A stretch of DNA of 47,017 nt from SZUA-359 sp039809125 (GCA_039809125.1 JBDHUM010000003.1:1-47017), one strand, 5' to 3'. Counted from the stretch's first letter, positions 37,050 through 45,609 are shown. The notes: generated from the letters alone by a model not told the origin. Numbers and translations are program-made.

Positions 37050-38897
37050 ATGATAGCGCGCGGAGATAGGTTGTGTCAGCGCGGTGGGAAAGTCCTAGTC
37101 TTGTTGAGTATGTGTATTTTGACGGTTGTTGCAGTGCCAATAACGGTGGTGGCTGAAGAAGCAGTGCCAATCGAAGACGGTGTTACCCAGAATATTACAT
37201 CACCTACCTCAGACGAGACAACACAGCCAGAATCGGAATCTCAAACTAGTATAGCTACGTCTAGTGATTTAAGTCTGTCGTCTCCTCAAACTCCTGCCGA
37301 TAGTGATATGGTATCTGTGGCTCCGGCTCCAGTTCAAAAAACTCAGTCGCCAACCTCCTCAAAGGCAGCAGAAATAGTACAGAATAAGTCCATGCAACCA
37401 CAAGCCCAAGCAGTCACTGCCCAGCCTTCGCCAGTGGTTGCGAATGATGCAGTTGTTGTTTCGAGCCTAAAATTCACCCAAAATAAAGGTTTTGACTACA
37501 TTGAAGTGTTTAATCGTGAGGATACAATTGTTGCAGTTGACGACATGGTGGTACGGTTACTTTATGCCGATACTGCAACTGATTATCAGTGCGATATTAC
37601 GCTTAGGGGCTATATGCTACCACAAAATTACGTTAGTTTTCGTCAGGACTCTGACGGTAGCGACGGTACGTATTCTTTTAGTGGCTGCGCCAACCCAGTA
37701 GGCGACGTATTCGATAAGGAGATTCAGGTTTGGCGTGACGAGACTTTGATTGAAAGTGTGCGAATACTTGCGGCTGATTTTCCGACAAGCGGATGTACGG
37801 TAACTTGTGCGTGGGAGCGCAAAGGCTTTACCGCTACCTATAGCAAAGGAGTTTTTGCAAGCGACTTTAAAAAATCAACCAGAACAGATGTTTTATATAC
37901 CAGCGCTTTCTACGAAGTACCCACAGAAACAAACCTGCAGATAGTTGAAGTTTTACCACATCCAATACTGTGCTCGGTCGGCAGTAATCAGCCTAGCTGT
38001 CGTCCGTATGTGAAGGTAGTGAATACGAGCAATGAACCAGTTGATCTGTCACGGTTCAGGTTGCGCAGCGGTAGTATTACGTCAAGGCCGTCAAGTTATA
38101 ACACATCAGCACTTTCTGGCATTGTTCAAGCAAATTCATTTACGGTAATTACTCAAAATGCAGAGAGTGGTATACTTGCAATCAATGATACTGATGGAGC
38201 GACTTGGTTTGAAGATATGTTTGGTGTAAAAACGTACACAAATAACGACACCCCTTACATGGATGCAGAGCTGGTTGCTCATATTGGACGATCGTGGGCG
38301 TTTGATTCAAGTGATAGCACGTGGAAGTGGGCAACGCCTTCGCCACACACATCCGAGAACAATTTTACTGAGCCAGGTAAAGGTGGAAACAATACTATTG
38401 AAAAATCTGTGCTCAAACCATGCAAAGACGGGCAGTATCGTAGCGAAGAAACTAATCGTTGTCGATCGATTAGCCTAGGAGGTGGTATTTTGCAACCCTG
38501 CAAGGAGGGCCAATATCGTAGCGAGGAGACGAATCGTTGTCGATCAATTGCATCGACTGCAGCAGCTGTTTTAAAACCGTGTGCAGATGACCAATTTCGT
38601 AACCCTGAGACCAATCGCTGTAAAAAAATTGCGAGTAGTGAGGATATTTTACAGCCATGCGATGCTGGTTTCGAGCGTAATCTTGAAACCAATCGATGTC
38701 GCAAGATCACTGCATCCAATAGTGTGCCGTTGGCTAGTTTTCCAATTGAAAAAGTGACAGAAGGAGCTAAGGTTTTTGCTGCCTGGTGGGCGCTTGGTGG
38801 AGTATTGTTGCTTGGTGCTGGCTACGCAATCTGGGAATATCATCGCGAGATAGCCGCATCATTCAAAAGGATTGCAAGTAGAGGCAAATCTGAGTGA
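37050..38897 (+). CDS. Surface protein with lamin-tail-like domains and four Cys repeats
   Basis: A 615-residue protein. A signal peptide (about 14-36, VLVLLSMCILTVVAVPI) is followed by a Ser/Thr/Pro/Gln-rich linker of about 90 residues. Two regions look like lamin-tail domains (SSLKFTQNKGFDYIEVFN, and LQIVEVLPHPIL with YVKVVNTSNEPVDLSRFRLR). Then four tandem repeats, about 455-565, with the pattern PC-x(4-8)-R-x-x-E-T-N-R-C: KPCKDGQYRSEETNRCRSI, QPCKEGQYRSEETNRCRSI, KPCADDQFRNPETNRCKKI and QPCDAGFERNLETNRCRKI. A C-terminal helix (WWALGGVLLLGAGYAIWEY) anchors it. Its stop overlaps the GTG of ruvC. The leaderless promoter is strong. Function is probably display at the surface. Confidence 0.75.
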   Translation: MIARGDRLCQRGGKVLVLLSMCILTVVAVPITVVAEEAVPIEDGVTQNITSPTSDETTQPESESQTSIATSSDLSLSSPQTPADSDMVSVAPAPVQKTQSPTSSKAAEIVQNKSMQPQAQAVTAQPSPVVANDAVVVSSLKFTQNKGFDYIEVFNREDTIVAVDDMVVRLLYADTATDYQCDITLRGYMLPQNYVSFRQDSDGSDGTYSFSGCANPVGDVFDKEIQVWRDETLIESVRILAADFPTSGCTVTCAWERKGFTATYSKGVFASDFKKSTRTDVLYTSAFYEVPTETNLQIVEVLPHPILCSVGSNQPSCRPYVKVVNTSNEPVDLSRFRLRSGSITSRPSSYNTSALSGIVQANSFTVITQNAESGILAINDTDGATWFEDMFGVKTYTNNDTPYMDAELVAHIGRSWAFDSSDSTWKWATPSPHTSENNFTEPGKGGNNTIEKSVLKPCKDGQYRSEETNRCRSISLGGGILQPCKEGQYRSEETNRCRSIASTAAAVLKPCADDQFRNPETNRCKKIASSEDILQPCDAGFERNLETNRCRKITASNSVPLASFPIEKVTEGAKVFAAWWALGGVLLLGAGYAIWEYHREIAASFKRIASRGKSE

Positions 38898-39379
38898 GAA
38901 TAATCGGAATTGATCCTGGTACAGGTATTTTAGGTTTTGGGGTTATTGATGTACGTGCTCGGAAAATGAATTTAGTGACTGCTGGTGTCATACGCACGCC
39001 CGCGCATACATCGCTATCGGTGCGACTTGAAGAAATATGGATAGGGTTAAATGAAATTATCGACGAAACAAAGCCAGAAATAATGGCAATTGAAAAACTA
39101 TTTTTTGCACAAAATGTTACAACGGCAATTAGTGTGTCACATGCACGCGGTGTGGCAATGCTTGTTGGTCAGTTGGCTAATATGCAAATCGAGGAATATA
39201 CACCGCTACAAATAAAACAAGCAATGACAGGCTATGGCAGGGCAACAAAAAAGCAAATTCAAGAGATGGTACGCCTACAGTTGAATCTTAATGAGGTACC
39301 AAAGCCTGATGATTGTGCTGACGCTCTGGCTGCCGCGATAATGTGCGGATTCAGCATGCCTTCAGCAAGCGGTGTATAA
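38894..39379 (+). CDS. ruvC: Holliday junction resolvase RuvC
   Basis: A 161-residue endonuclease that cuts Holliday junctions. The RNase H-like fold is shown by MRIIGIDPGTGILGFGVIDV with catalytic Asp7, IEKLFFAQN with Glu67, SVSHARGVAMLVG, and KPDDCADALAAAI with the last two catalytic aspartates. It starts at GTG overlapping the stop of the surface protein (GTGA), so the genes are coupled. RuvA and RuvB are at 41734 and 43324, separated from ruvC by a penicillin-binding protein gene. Confidence 0.95.
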   Translation: MRIIGIDPGTGILGFGVIDVRARKMNLVTAGVIRTPAHTSLSVRLEEIWIGLNEIIDETKPEIMAIEKLFFAQNVTTAISVSHARGVAMLVGQLANMQIEEYTPLQIKQAMTGYGRATKKQIQEMVRLQLNLNEVPKPDDCADALAAAIMCGFSMPSASGV

Positions 39380-39380
39380 T
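39375..39380 (+). promoter_or_regulatory. -10 of the penicillin-binding protein gene
   Basis: TATAAT overlaps the end of ruvC and lies eight bases before the GTG at 39389. Confidence 0.5.
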
Positions 39381-39388
39381 AGATAATC

Positions 39389-41704
39389 GTGAGACAGATT
39401 AGAAAAGGCCGCTACACAAGACCAATTACAACTGTTACAAAAGTTCGTCGTGGCACGAAGCGGCGTTTTCGTTGGTTTCGCAAGTTATCGCGGCGAAAGA
39501 AATTTGCCGTTATATTTACTCCGATACTAGCCTTTCTAGTCATAACTCCCATAGTAACATATGCTTATTATGCGAAAGATATTGCAAATCAAGAGCGATT
39601 GATGAACCGAAATAATACGGGAATTGCCTTCACTGATAAAAACGGTACTGCTTTTTACACTATTGGTCGAGCTGAGCGGCGGACGATGGTAAAGCTAGCC
39701 GATATTTCAGATAATGTTGAAAAAGCAGTAATTGCTTCAGAGGATAAGGATTTTTACAAGCACGAAGGTTTCAATCCGATTAGTATTATGAAGGCACTCT
39801 TTACTAATATTTCTGCTGGAAGTTTGAATAGTTACGGTGGTTCGACGTTGACACAGCAGTTAGCAAAAAACACTTTGTTGTCCGAAAACAAAACATTCAT
39901 GCGAAAATACCAAGAATTAGCTGTGGCAATCGCGATTGAACGCGAGTATTCGAAAGATCAGATTTTAGAAATGTATCTAAACTCAGTCTACTATGGCGAA
40001 AATGCGTTTGGAATTGAAGATGCGGCAAGAACGTACTTTAACAAATCACCTAAAGATTTAACGCTTGGTGAAAGTGCAATGTTGATCGGTGTGTTACCGG
40101 CACCAAGCGCCTACTCACCAATTAGCGGGAATAGCGAGTATGCGCGTGAACGACAGACAACTGTACTAACACGAATGGAAAAGAACGGTTTTATAAATAG
40201 TCAACAAATGAAAGATGCTTTGGGTGAAAATCTTGGCTATGCAAATCCTGAAAGTTCGACGCCAAAAGCGCCTCATTTTGTCGAAATGGTGTTAAAAGAA
40301 CTTGAAGGCAAGTATGGTGAAGAAGTGGTGATGCGTTCAGGCTATCAAGTTAAAACAACGCTCGATCTAAACGCTCAAAACAAGCTCGAAGAAAGTATGG
40401 CTACTAACATTGCTCACATTAGAGCTAACGGTGGTTCAAATGCGGCTGGTGTCGCCATTGACCCTAAGACAGGTGAAGTGCGTGCATTGGTTGGTAGTGC
40501 TGATTACAATAACGATAAATGGGGCAAGGTAAATATGGCGCTGTCGTCGCGACAGCCTGGTTCAAGTTTTAAGCCTATTTACTATTCAGCGGCGCTAGCG
40601 GAAGGCGTGATTACACCAGCCACAATTTTTCGTGATGAGCCAATTAATATTGGCGGCTATAGCCCGAAAAATGCTCTGCGAAATTATAATGGGGATGTGA
40701 CAGTCCGTAAAGCACTTAATTGGTCACTCAATATTCCAGCAGTGAAGATCATGCAGGAATATAGCGTTGATAAATCAGTTGAGGCGGCTAATCGTATGGG
40801 TATTACAACCATTGGTAAGAATAAAACATATGGATTAAGTTTGGCCTTAGGTTCAGCTGAGGCAACACCACTTGCAATGACTAACGCATACGCAGCGTTT
40901 GCTAATGGCGGTAAGCAGTTTAATACTTCGATTATCTCAGAAATTCAGGATAAGTTTGGTAAAAAAATATTCAAAAACAAACAGCTATCGAAACAAGTTA
41001 TTAGCCAGGGTGGGGCCTACTTAATTTCAAGTATTTTGTCAGACAATCAAACCCGTGGAAGTATGTTTGGGTCGGCATTGAATATCAGTGGTCACACCGT
41101 AGCGGTGAAGACGGGGACAACCGATAATAGTGTTGATGCTTGGACGATTGGCTATACGCCTAGCTTGGCAATTGGTGTTTGGGTGGGAAACAATGACAAC
41201 ACAGCGATGTACAGTGGTGGTTCAGATATGGCTGGTCCAATTTGGCGTCACACTATGCAATCGATTTTGGCCGATCAACCAAACGAGCAATTTACTCAGC
41301 CAAGTAGCGTAGTATCGCGTGCGACGTGTTATAGCAATTACGGTATTGCAACCAACAATATTACTGATGGCACTTTCCAAGAATATTACCTGTCGAGTGC
41401 ACTACCATCAAAAACTTGTGAACCGGCAAAACCAAAACCAATTGAGGTTTGTAATTTGCAATCGAAGAAGACAGAAACAATTGACGAAAAAGATTTCGAT
41501 AACACTAAGTATTCGAAGAATCTTGATGATTGTAAAGAAGAGCCAGCAATAATAGAAGTTTGTGAAATTTTAACGGGTGAGGTAGTGGAGATTAAAGAAG
41601 AAGATTTTGATGAGACGAAATACAGTAAGGATACGGAAAATTGCTCGCCCCCATCAACACCAGAACCTCCACCTGGGCCAATAACTCCTCCACCTGCAGA
41701 TTAG
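39389..41704 (+). CDS. Class A penicillin-binding protein with C-terminal Cys repeats
   Basis: A 771-residue bifunctional peptidoglycan synthase. A cytoplasmic basic N-terminus is followed by one membrane helix (AVIFTPILAFLVITPIV, about 48-65). The glycosyltransferase domain (GT51) has ASEDKDFYKHEGF, GGSTLTQQLAKN and YLNSVYYGENAFGIEDAA. The transpeptidase has the SxxK motif (SSFKP), SLN and KTGTTDNSVDAW. After the catalytic part come two copies of a 45-residue unit, IEVC, then DFDxTKYSKxxxxC, and a Pro-rich end. It starts at GTG 39389, eight bases after TATAAT. It builds the wall next to lipid II supplied by MurJ. Confidence 0.93.
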   Translation: MRQIRKGRYTRPITTVTKVRRGTKRRFRWFRKLSRRKKFAVIFTPILAFLVITPIVTYAYYAKDIANQERLMNRNNTGIAFTDKNGTAFYTIGRAERRTMVKLADISDNVEKAVIASEDKDFYKHEGFNPISIMKALFTNISAGSLNSYGGSTLTQQLAKNTLLSENKTFMRKYQELAVAIAIEREYSKDQILEMYLNSVYYGENAFGIEDAARTYFNKSPKDLTLGESAMLIGVLPAPSAYSPISGNSEYARERQTTVLTRMEKNGFINSQQMKDALGENLGYANPESSTPKAPHFVEMVLKELEGKYGEEVVMRSGYQVKTTLDLNAQNKLEESMATNIAHIRANGGSNAAGVAIDPKTGEVRALVGSADYNNDKWGKVNMALSSRQPGSSFKPIYYSAALAEGVITPATIFRDEPINIGGYSPKNALRNYNGDVTVRKALNWSLNIPAVKIMQEYSVDKSVEAANRMGITTIGKNKTYGLSLALGSAEATPLAMTNAYAAFANGGKQFNTSIISEIQDKFGKKIFKNKQLSKQVISQGGAYLISSILSDNQTRGSMFGSALNISGHTVAVKTGTTDNSVDAWTIGYTPSLAIGVWVGNNDNTAMYSGGSDMAGPIWRHTMQSILADQPNEQFTQPSSVVSRATCYSNYGIATNNITDGTFQEYYLSSALPSKTCEPAKPKPIEVCNLQSKKTETIDEKDFDNTKYSKNLDDCKEEPAIIEVCEILTGEVVEIKEEDFDETKYSKDTENCSPPSTPEPPPGPITPPPAD

Positions 41705-41721
41705 TGATTTTTTATCTCTGA

Positions 41722-41727
41722 TATAAT
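41722..41727 (+). promoter_or_regulatory. -10 of ruvA, leaderless spacing
   Basis: TATAAT ends six bases before the ATG; no ribosome site exists in the gap. Confidence 0.65.
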
Positions 41728-41733
41728 AACGGT

Positions 41734-42309
41734 ATGATTGCACGGCTTCATGGAAAAATTGTTGAAAAATTTGCCGGCAGTTTAGTTGTAGATGTGGCCG
41801 GGATTGGCTATGAGGTTGCGGTGCCTAGTGGTGATTACGATACAGCTATTCTTAATGAAACAGTAACATTATACACGTATCATCATGTTCGTGAGCAAGT
41901 CGAGGAACTGTTTGGATTTAGTAGCTTGGCTGCGAAGAAATTATTCGAAATGCTTATTACAGTGCAAGGTGTTGGCCCAAAAGCTGCACTTGCAATTCTC
42001 AGCCTTGGTAACGCTGAGCAGGTGCGAAACGCTATTGCGCAAAGCGATAGTGAGTATATTACAAAAGCATCGGGTGTTGGTAAAAAAACGGCCGAGCGCG
42101 TAATGGTTGACCTGCATGACAAAGTCGGGTTACCGACACAATACGGACGCAGTAATGAGCTAATTCAGACTGAACTAAATACCAATGACGAAGCACTGGA
42201 GGCACTGATGGCTCTTGGATACACGCTTGCTGATGCCACTAAGGCGCTTGAAACAGTTGACTCAAAATTGCCAACGAATCAACGTATCACGCAGGCACTG
42301 AAAGGTTGA
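41734..42309 (+). CDS. ruvA: Holliday junction helicase subunit RuvA
   Basis: A 191-residue junction-binding protein. The N-terminal OB domain is MIARLHGKIVEKFAGSLVVD and YEVAVPSGDY, followed by HHVREQVEELFGF. The helix-hairpin-helix motifs are ITVQGVGPKAALAILS and KASGVGKKTAERVMVDL. The C-terminal domain III, which touches RuvB, is NDEALEALMALGYTLADATK. It is a complete short RuvA. RuvB follows after two Nudix-type genes. The Nudix gene 42314 starts four bases after its stop, so they are probably cotranscribed. Confidence 0.96.
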   Translation: MIARLHGKIVEKFAGSLVVDVAGIGYEVAVPSGDYDTAILNETVTLYTYHHVREQVEELFGFSSLAAKKLFEMLITVQGVGPKAALAILSLGNAEQVRNAIAQSDSEYITKASGVGKKTAERVMVDLHDKVGLPTQYGRSNELIQTELNTNDEALEALMALGYTLADATKALETVDSKLPTNQRITQALKG

Positions 42310-42313
42310 AAGT

Positions 42314-42793
42314 ATGAAATTGATCGCAAAAGATATTAACGGCAATGATCATGAGGTTGAATCAAATGAAGTATCGTGGCGGATTCACGCATATGGCGTT
42401 ATTATTGAAGATAATAAAATTTTACTCTCCCCGCAACATGGCGATGCCTATGTCTTACCAGGTGGTAAAGTTGAACTTGAAGAAATGTTAGAGGCCGGAC
42501 TGGTTCGGGAAATAAAAGAAGAAACAGGTATTGATGTAACCGTCGTTGAATTGTTAGGGGTGAAGGATAACTTTTTTAAGGTGACATTTCGTGAACCGCA
42601 AGAAGTATGGCATTCCGTACTGATGTATTACAAGTGCACGAAGATAGGTGGAGAAATTTCAATTGCTGGATTTGATGAACATGAAAAACAATATGTCAGA
42701 GCAGCTGAATGGGTTGATATATCATTGATTAACGATATAAAGCAGGCGAGCTCAGTTGATTACTTGCCGTTAATACATAAAGTAATATCTTGA
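42314..42793 (+). CDS. Nudix hydrolase, 159 aa
   Basis: A Nudix enzyme with a complete box: GGKVELEEMLEAGLVREI then KEETGI. The N-terminal strand is RIHAYGVIIEDNKILLSPQ and the substrate-side region VWHSVLMYYKCTKIGGEI. It probably hydrolyses a nucleoside diphosphate-linked compound and may clean up oxidised or non-canonical nucleotides; the exact substrate cannot be read. It starts four bases after ruvA with AAAGG upstream, and its stop overlaps the start of the next, broken Nudix gene. Having it between ruvA and ruvB suggests cotranscription with DNA-repair genes. Confidence 0.85.
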   Translation: MKLIAKDINGNDHEVESNEVSWRIHAYGVIIEDNKILLSPQHGDAYVLPGGKVELEEMLEAGLVREIKEETGIDVTVVELLGVKDNFFKVTFREPQEVWHSVLMYYKCTKIGGEISIAGFDEHEKQYVRAAEWVDISLINDIKQASSVDYLPLIHKVIS

Positions 42794-43240
42794 TGCCATA
42801 TGTAGGATCATATATTTGGAAGATTCGTCAAAAAGTCGGATATGACCCGCTATTGCTGCCGACTGCCGATACACTAGCTGTCGATGGTAAGGGAAGACTG
42901 CTCTTGATTCACAACAAAGATTTTGATGACTGGTTCTTTCCCGGTGGATACGCTGAGATAGGTCAAACCTTTAATGAATGTGCGGCACGCGAGCTATTAG
43001 AAGAAGGAGGATTAGTGACCGAGCCTGAAGACCTCATGCCGTTTGCTTTTGTGTCTGCGCGAAAGGTGGAGTATGCAAAATAACGGTGATGATCTAGATT
43101 CTGCTGAAGTTTCTGACAGATGATGGTTTATGTTAAGCGATCTTGAAGATATGTGGCTCAATAGTTTTACGCAGAGAGTGTTTGACGCATATAAAAAATT
43201 CATTGATACTGGCAAATTTCAGATAATATCAATGAGATAA
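42793..43240 (+). pseudogene. Broken Nudix hydrolase gene
   Basis: The first frame (42793-43083) starts MPYVGSYIWKIRQKVGYDPL and contains a Nudix box in which the first Glu is Gln (GGYAEIGQTFNECAAREL then LEEGGL). It ends early at a stop after VSARKVEYAK. The missing C-terminus is found in another frame: NGDDLDSAEVSDR, then a TGA at 43121-43123, then WFMLSDLEDMWLNSFTQ and VFDAYKKFIDTGKF to a stop at 43238. A shift near 43060-43080 plus the in-frame TGA has inactivated the gene. Its ATG overlaps the stop of the preceding Nudix gene. The rest, 43241-43323, shows only a weak TATAGT at 43272-43277. Confidence 0.7.
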
Positions 43241-43323
43241 TTTGTTCAGCAATGACAATGATATGAGATAATATAGTAATGATATTTATGCAACTAATTA
43301 CAAGTCGTCGATACGAGTGATTT

Positions 43324-44328
43324 ATGGCTATTCAGCGTATTGTTGATACAGACATACATAATGATGACAATGATGAGCAAGTCATCGAGGTAACACTAAG
43401 GCCCCAAAAGTTCGATGAATATATTGGACAGGAGCGACTGAAAAAGAATTTGAAGCTAGCGATTGATGCTGCTAAAAAACGAGATGAGCCGATTGATCAC
43501 GTGCTTCTGTATGGGCCACCAGGCTTAGGCAAAACGACCATGGCAACGGTTATTGCAAATGAGATGGGTGTAGGACTGCGCGTCACGGCCGGTCCGGCAA
43601 TTGAGCGAGCCGGTGATCTTGCTAGTATCCTGACTAATCTTGCTGATGGCGACATACTGTTTATTGATGAAATCCATCGCCTCAGTCGAGCTGTCGAGGA
43701 AGTGCTCTATAGCGCAATGGAAGATTTCAAGCTTGATATTGTGATCGGTAAAGGCCCGGTGGCTCGTAGTATACGACTTGATTTGCCAAAATTCACTGTT
43801 ATCGGTGCCACAACACGCACCGGTAGCCTGACCGCACCGCTGCGTGATCGATTTGGGCACTTGTATAGGCTTGAATTTTATACTTCAGAAGAAATCGCCA
43901 AAATCATTACGCGCTCAGCTGGGATTTTAAATGTGGTACTTGAAGATAATTCTGCGCATATACTATCGACTCGTGCACGGCTGACACCACGCATAGCCAA
44001 CAGGTTGCTTAAGCGAGTGCGAGACTATGCTGACGTTCATGGCAGAGGTGTAATAGATGATATGGTAACGAAAAAGGCTCTTGCTATGATGGAAATTGAT
44101 GAGCTCGGGCTTGATCCTGCAGACCGAAGTATGCTTGAGCGAATCATTGATACATATGGTGATAGAGCAGTGGGACTGAATACAATTGCTGCACTAACTG
44201 GTGATGAGCAAAGTACAATCGAAGACTTCTACGAACCGTATCTTCTGCAGATTGGGTTTATTGAACGTACCCCAAGAGGACGGATCGTGACAGCTAGGGC
44301 GAAAAAACACCTTGACAGACCAAAATAA
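43324..44328 (+). CDS. ruvB: Holliday junction branch migration ATPase RuvB
   Basis: A 334-residue AAA+ motor. It begins after a short acidic N-terminus with VTLRPQKFDEYIGQERLKKN, then Walker A (GPPGLGKTT), VTAGPAIERAGDLASILTNL, Walker B (DILFIDEIHRLS), sensor 1 (FTVIGATTRTGSLTAPLRDR) and the arginine-finger and winged-helix end (LTPRIANRLLKRVRD, TGDEQSTIEDFYEPYLLQIG and ERTPRGRIVTARAKKHL). It drives RuvA-bound junctions. The start has no strong ribosome site; a TATAGT at 43272 is a possible promoter. Confidence 0.97.
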   Translation: MAIQRIVDTDIHNDDNDEQVIEVTLRPQKFDEYIGQERLKKNLKLAIDAAKKRDEPIDHVLLYGPPGLGKTTMATVIANEMGVGLRVTAGPAIERAGDLASILTNLADGDILFIDEIHRLSRAVEEVLYSAMEDFKLDIVIGKGPVARSIRLDLPKFTVIGATTRTGSLTAPLRDRFGHLYRLEFYTSEEIAKIITRSAGILNVVLEDNSAHILSTRARLTPRIANRLLKRVRDYADVHGRGVIDDMVTKKALAMMEIDELGLDPADRSMLERIIDTYGDRAVGLNTIAALTGDEQSTIEDFYEPYLLQIGFIERTPRGRIVTARAKKHLDRPK

Positions 44329-44331
44329 TGC

Positions 44332-44337
44332 TATAAT
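44332..44337 (+). promoter_or_regulatory. -10 of the PH-domain protein gene
   Basis: TGCTATAAT is an extended -10. GTG at 44343 is five bases after it and ATG at 44346 eight. A TTGACA at 44312-44317 is only 14 nt upstream, short for a -35. Confidence 0.55.
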
Positions 44338-44345
44338 TGTTAGTG

Positions 44346-45161
44346 ATGAACCAAGATCAAGACGCACCAGCACCACAAAAACCAGTGGCATACGATGCCG
44401 ACGGTCAACCCCTGTATGCGGCACCTCCCGAAACTTATGAGCCGAGTTCGCATGTAACAGCGGCCCCAACTCAAGTAGAAGGACATAATTTTAATCCGCG
44501 TTTGCGTGCACAGTATGGCAATGAGCCACGCATCGTACATGAGACTCGCCCCTATGAACCTCAGGTTGGTGATATTGGCCCTGATCTTCAAGCAAAACAC
44601 GATAGTTCGGTAAAATCTTTTCCGAACCTAAATTTAAGTGAAGGTGAGTATGTGATCTTAGATATAAAACGTCACCCCATCGGCTTGTTTATTCCAGTCG
44701 CAACTACAATTTTAGGAATTATCCTCCTGGCAACCGCAATGGTATCGTATCCGATGATAGTGCAGGCAGATCCCGTTACTGGCGAAGTACCTGGGGTTGG
44801 TTTAGTTACATTAGCTGCACTTTGTCTGATCGCCTTATTCGGCATTGGCGGTTACGTTGCTGTATGGGTATACCTGAAGAATACATTTTATCTTACTAAT
44901 GAAAGTGTTGTACAAGAAATTCAACACAGTATCTTTTCAAAACATGAACAAACGGTGAGCCTCGGAAGTATTGAAGACGCCAGTTTTAAGCAGTATGGTA
45001 TTTTACCGTCATTACTCGACTATGGAACGATTCGTCTCAGTACGGAAGGCGAGGAAACGACCTATCGATTTCAATATGTTGAGCGGCCTAAAGAGCAAAT
45101 TGCTGTATTAAACAATGCTATTGAGTCGTTTAAAAACGGTCGTCCGGTTGGCGACGACTAA
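44346..45161 (+). CDS. Membrane protein with bacterial PH domain, 271 aa
   Basis: A protein with a disordered N-terminus of about 90 residues rich in Pro, Gln and Ala (QDQDAPAPQKPVAYDADGQP), then GEYVILDIKRHPIGLF, two membrane helices (about 120-142 and 155-180), and a bPH_2-like domain (YLKNTFYLTNESVVQEIQHS, IFSKHEQTVSLGSIEDASF, YGTIRLSTEGEETTYRFQYV). This layout is that of YdbS/YdbT-like proteins, whose PH domain lies on the cytoplasmic side. Function unknown. ATG at 44346 was chosen; a GTG at 44343 in the same frame is closer to the leaderless distance. The stop overlaps the 3' end of the convergent pilin gene. Confidence 0.75.
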   Translation: MNQDQDAPAPQKPVAYDADGQPLYAAPPETYEPSSHVTAAPTQVEGHNFNPRLRAQYGNEPRIVHETRPYEPQVGDIGPDLQAKHDSSVKSFPNLNLSEGEYVILDIKRHPIGLFIPVATTILGIILLATAMVSYPMIVQADPVTGEVPGVGLVTLAALCLIALFGIGGYVAVWVYLKNTFYLTNESVVQEIQHSIFSKHEQTVSLGSIEDASFKQYGILPSLLDYGTIRLSTEGEETTYRFQYVERPKEQIAVLNNAIESFKNGRPVGDD

Positions 45162-45553
45162 CTTCGACGGCTTGTTTTGATATACTCCGCTTCGCGCTCG
45201 AGGTCAGCACGTAGCGTATAGCTTTTGCATTTAGCGTCTATACTACAATTTATTGGTGTATAGCTATACTCAGCCAATGGATCCGTCATTGCAAAGCCAC
45301 TTGGATCAGTAAATAGCTCCGGGTCGACTGAACGGAGTGTTTTGCTGTCAATGGTTTGAGGGTAGTAGCTATTTTTTTGATAAAAAACTTCTTCGAGGCT
45401 GTAATACATAGCATTTATGGCTACCTTACGTTTATCGTCACGAATAGCGGCATCGACTGTAGCCTTTTGAGTAAAGAAAACATAGGCGCCAACGATCAAG
45501 AAGGCTAATACTACCATCAGCTCAATAACCGTGAAACCCTGTTTTGTTTTCAT
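45158..45553 (-). CDS. Type IV pilin-like protein, 131 aa
   Basis: Starts MKTKQGFTVIELMVVLAFLI, the type IV pilin signature: a short basic leader, Gly before the cleavage site, then F-T-x-I-E-L with Glu at position 5 of the mature chain and a hydrophobic helix. Mature part: VDAAIRDDKRKVAINAMYYS, then a small globular domain with a Cys pair in the last third (INCSIDAKCKSYTLR), where disulfide-bonded pilins have their D-loop. A longer reading from 45646 has no signal. The ATG at 45553 lies seven bases after TACAAT. It is divergent from recA. A pilus could serve attachment or DNA uptake with ComEC; assembly genes are not in the window. Confidence 0.85.
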   Translation of the reverse strand: MKTKQGFTVIELMVVLAFLIVGAYVFFTQKATVDAAIRDDKRKVAINAMYYSLEEVFYQKNSYYPQTIDSKTLRSVDPELFTDPSGFAMTDPLAEYSYTPINCSIDAKCKSYTLRADLEREAEYIKTSRRS

Positions 45554-45560
45554 TGGCTCT

Positions 45561-45566
45561 ATTGTA
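45561..45566 (-). promoter_or_regulatory. -10 of the pilin gene, leaderless spacing
   Basis: Minus strand TGCTACAAT (extended -10), seven bases before the ATG. It is back to back with the recA -10 ten bases away. Confidence 0.6.
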
Positions 45567-45575
45567 GCAGAGTGG

Positions 45576-45581
45576 TATAAT
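45576..45581 (+). promoter_or_regulatory. -10 of recA
   Basis: TGGTATAAT is an extended -10. The leader of about 20 nt contains a strong ribosome site, AAGGAGGGG. Confidence 0.65.
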
Positions 45582-45609
45582 TTAAGATAGAACCAACCAA
45601 GGAGGGGTA

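Noticed and set aside
43100..43130. TGA read as glycine (as in Gracilibacteria) to rescue the Nudix gene
   Set aside because: Many genes in this window end properly at TGA (for example the LepA N-terminal part and murJ), and a frameshift would still be needed.
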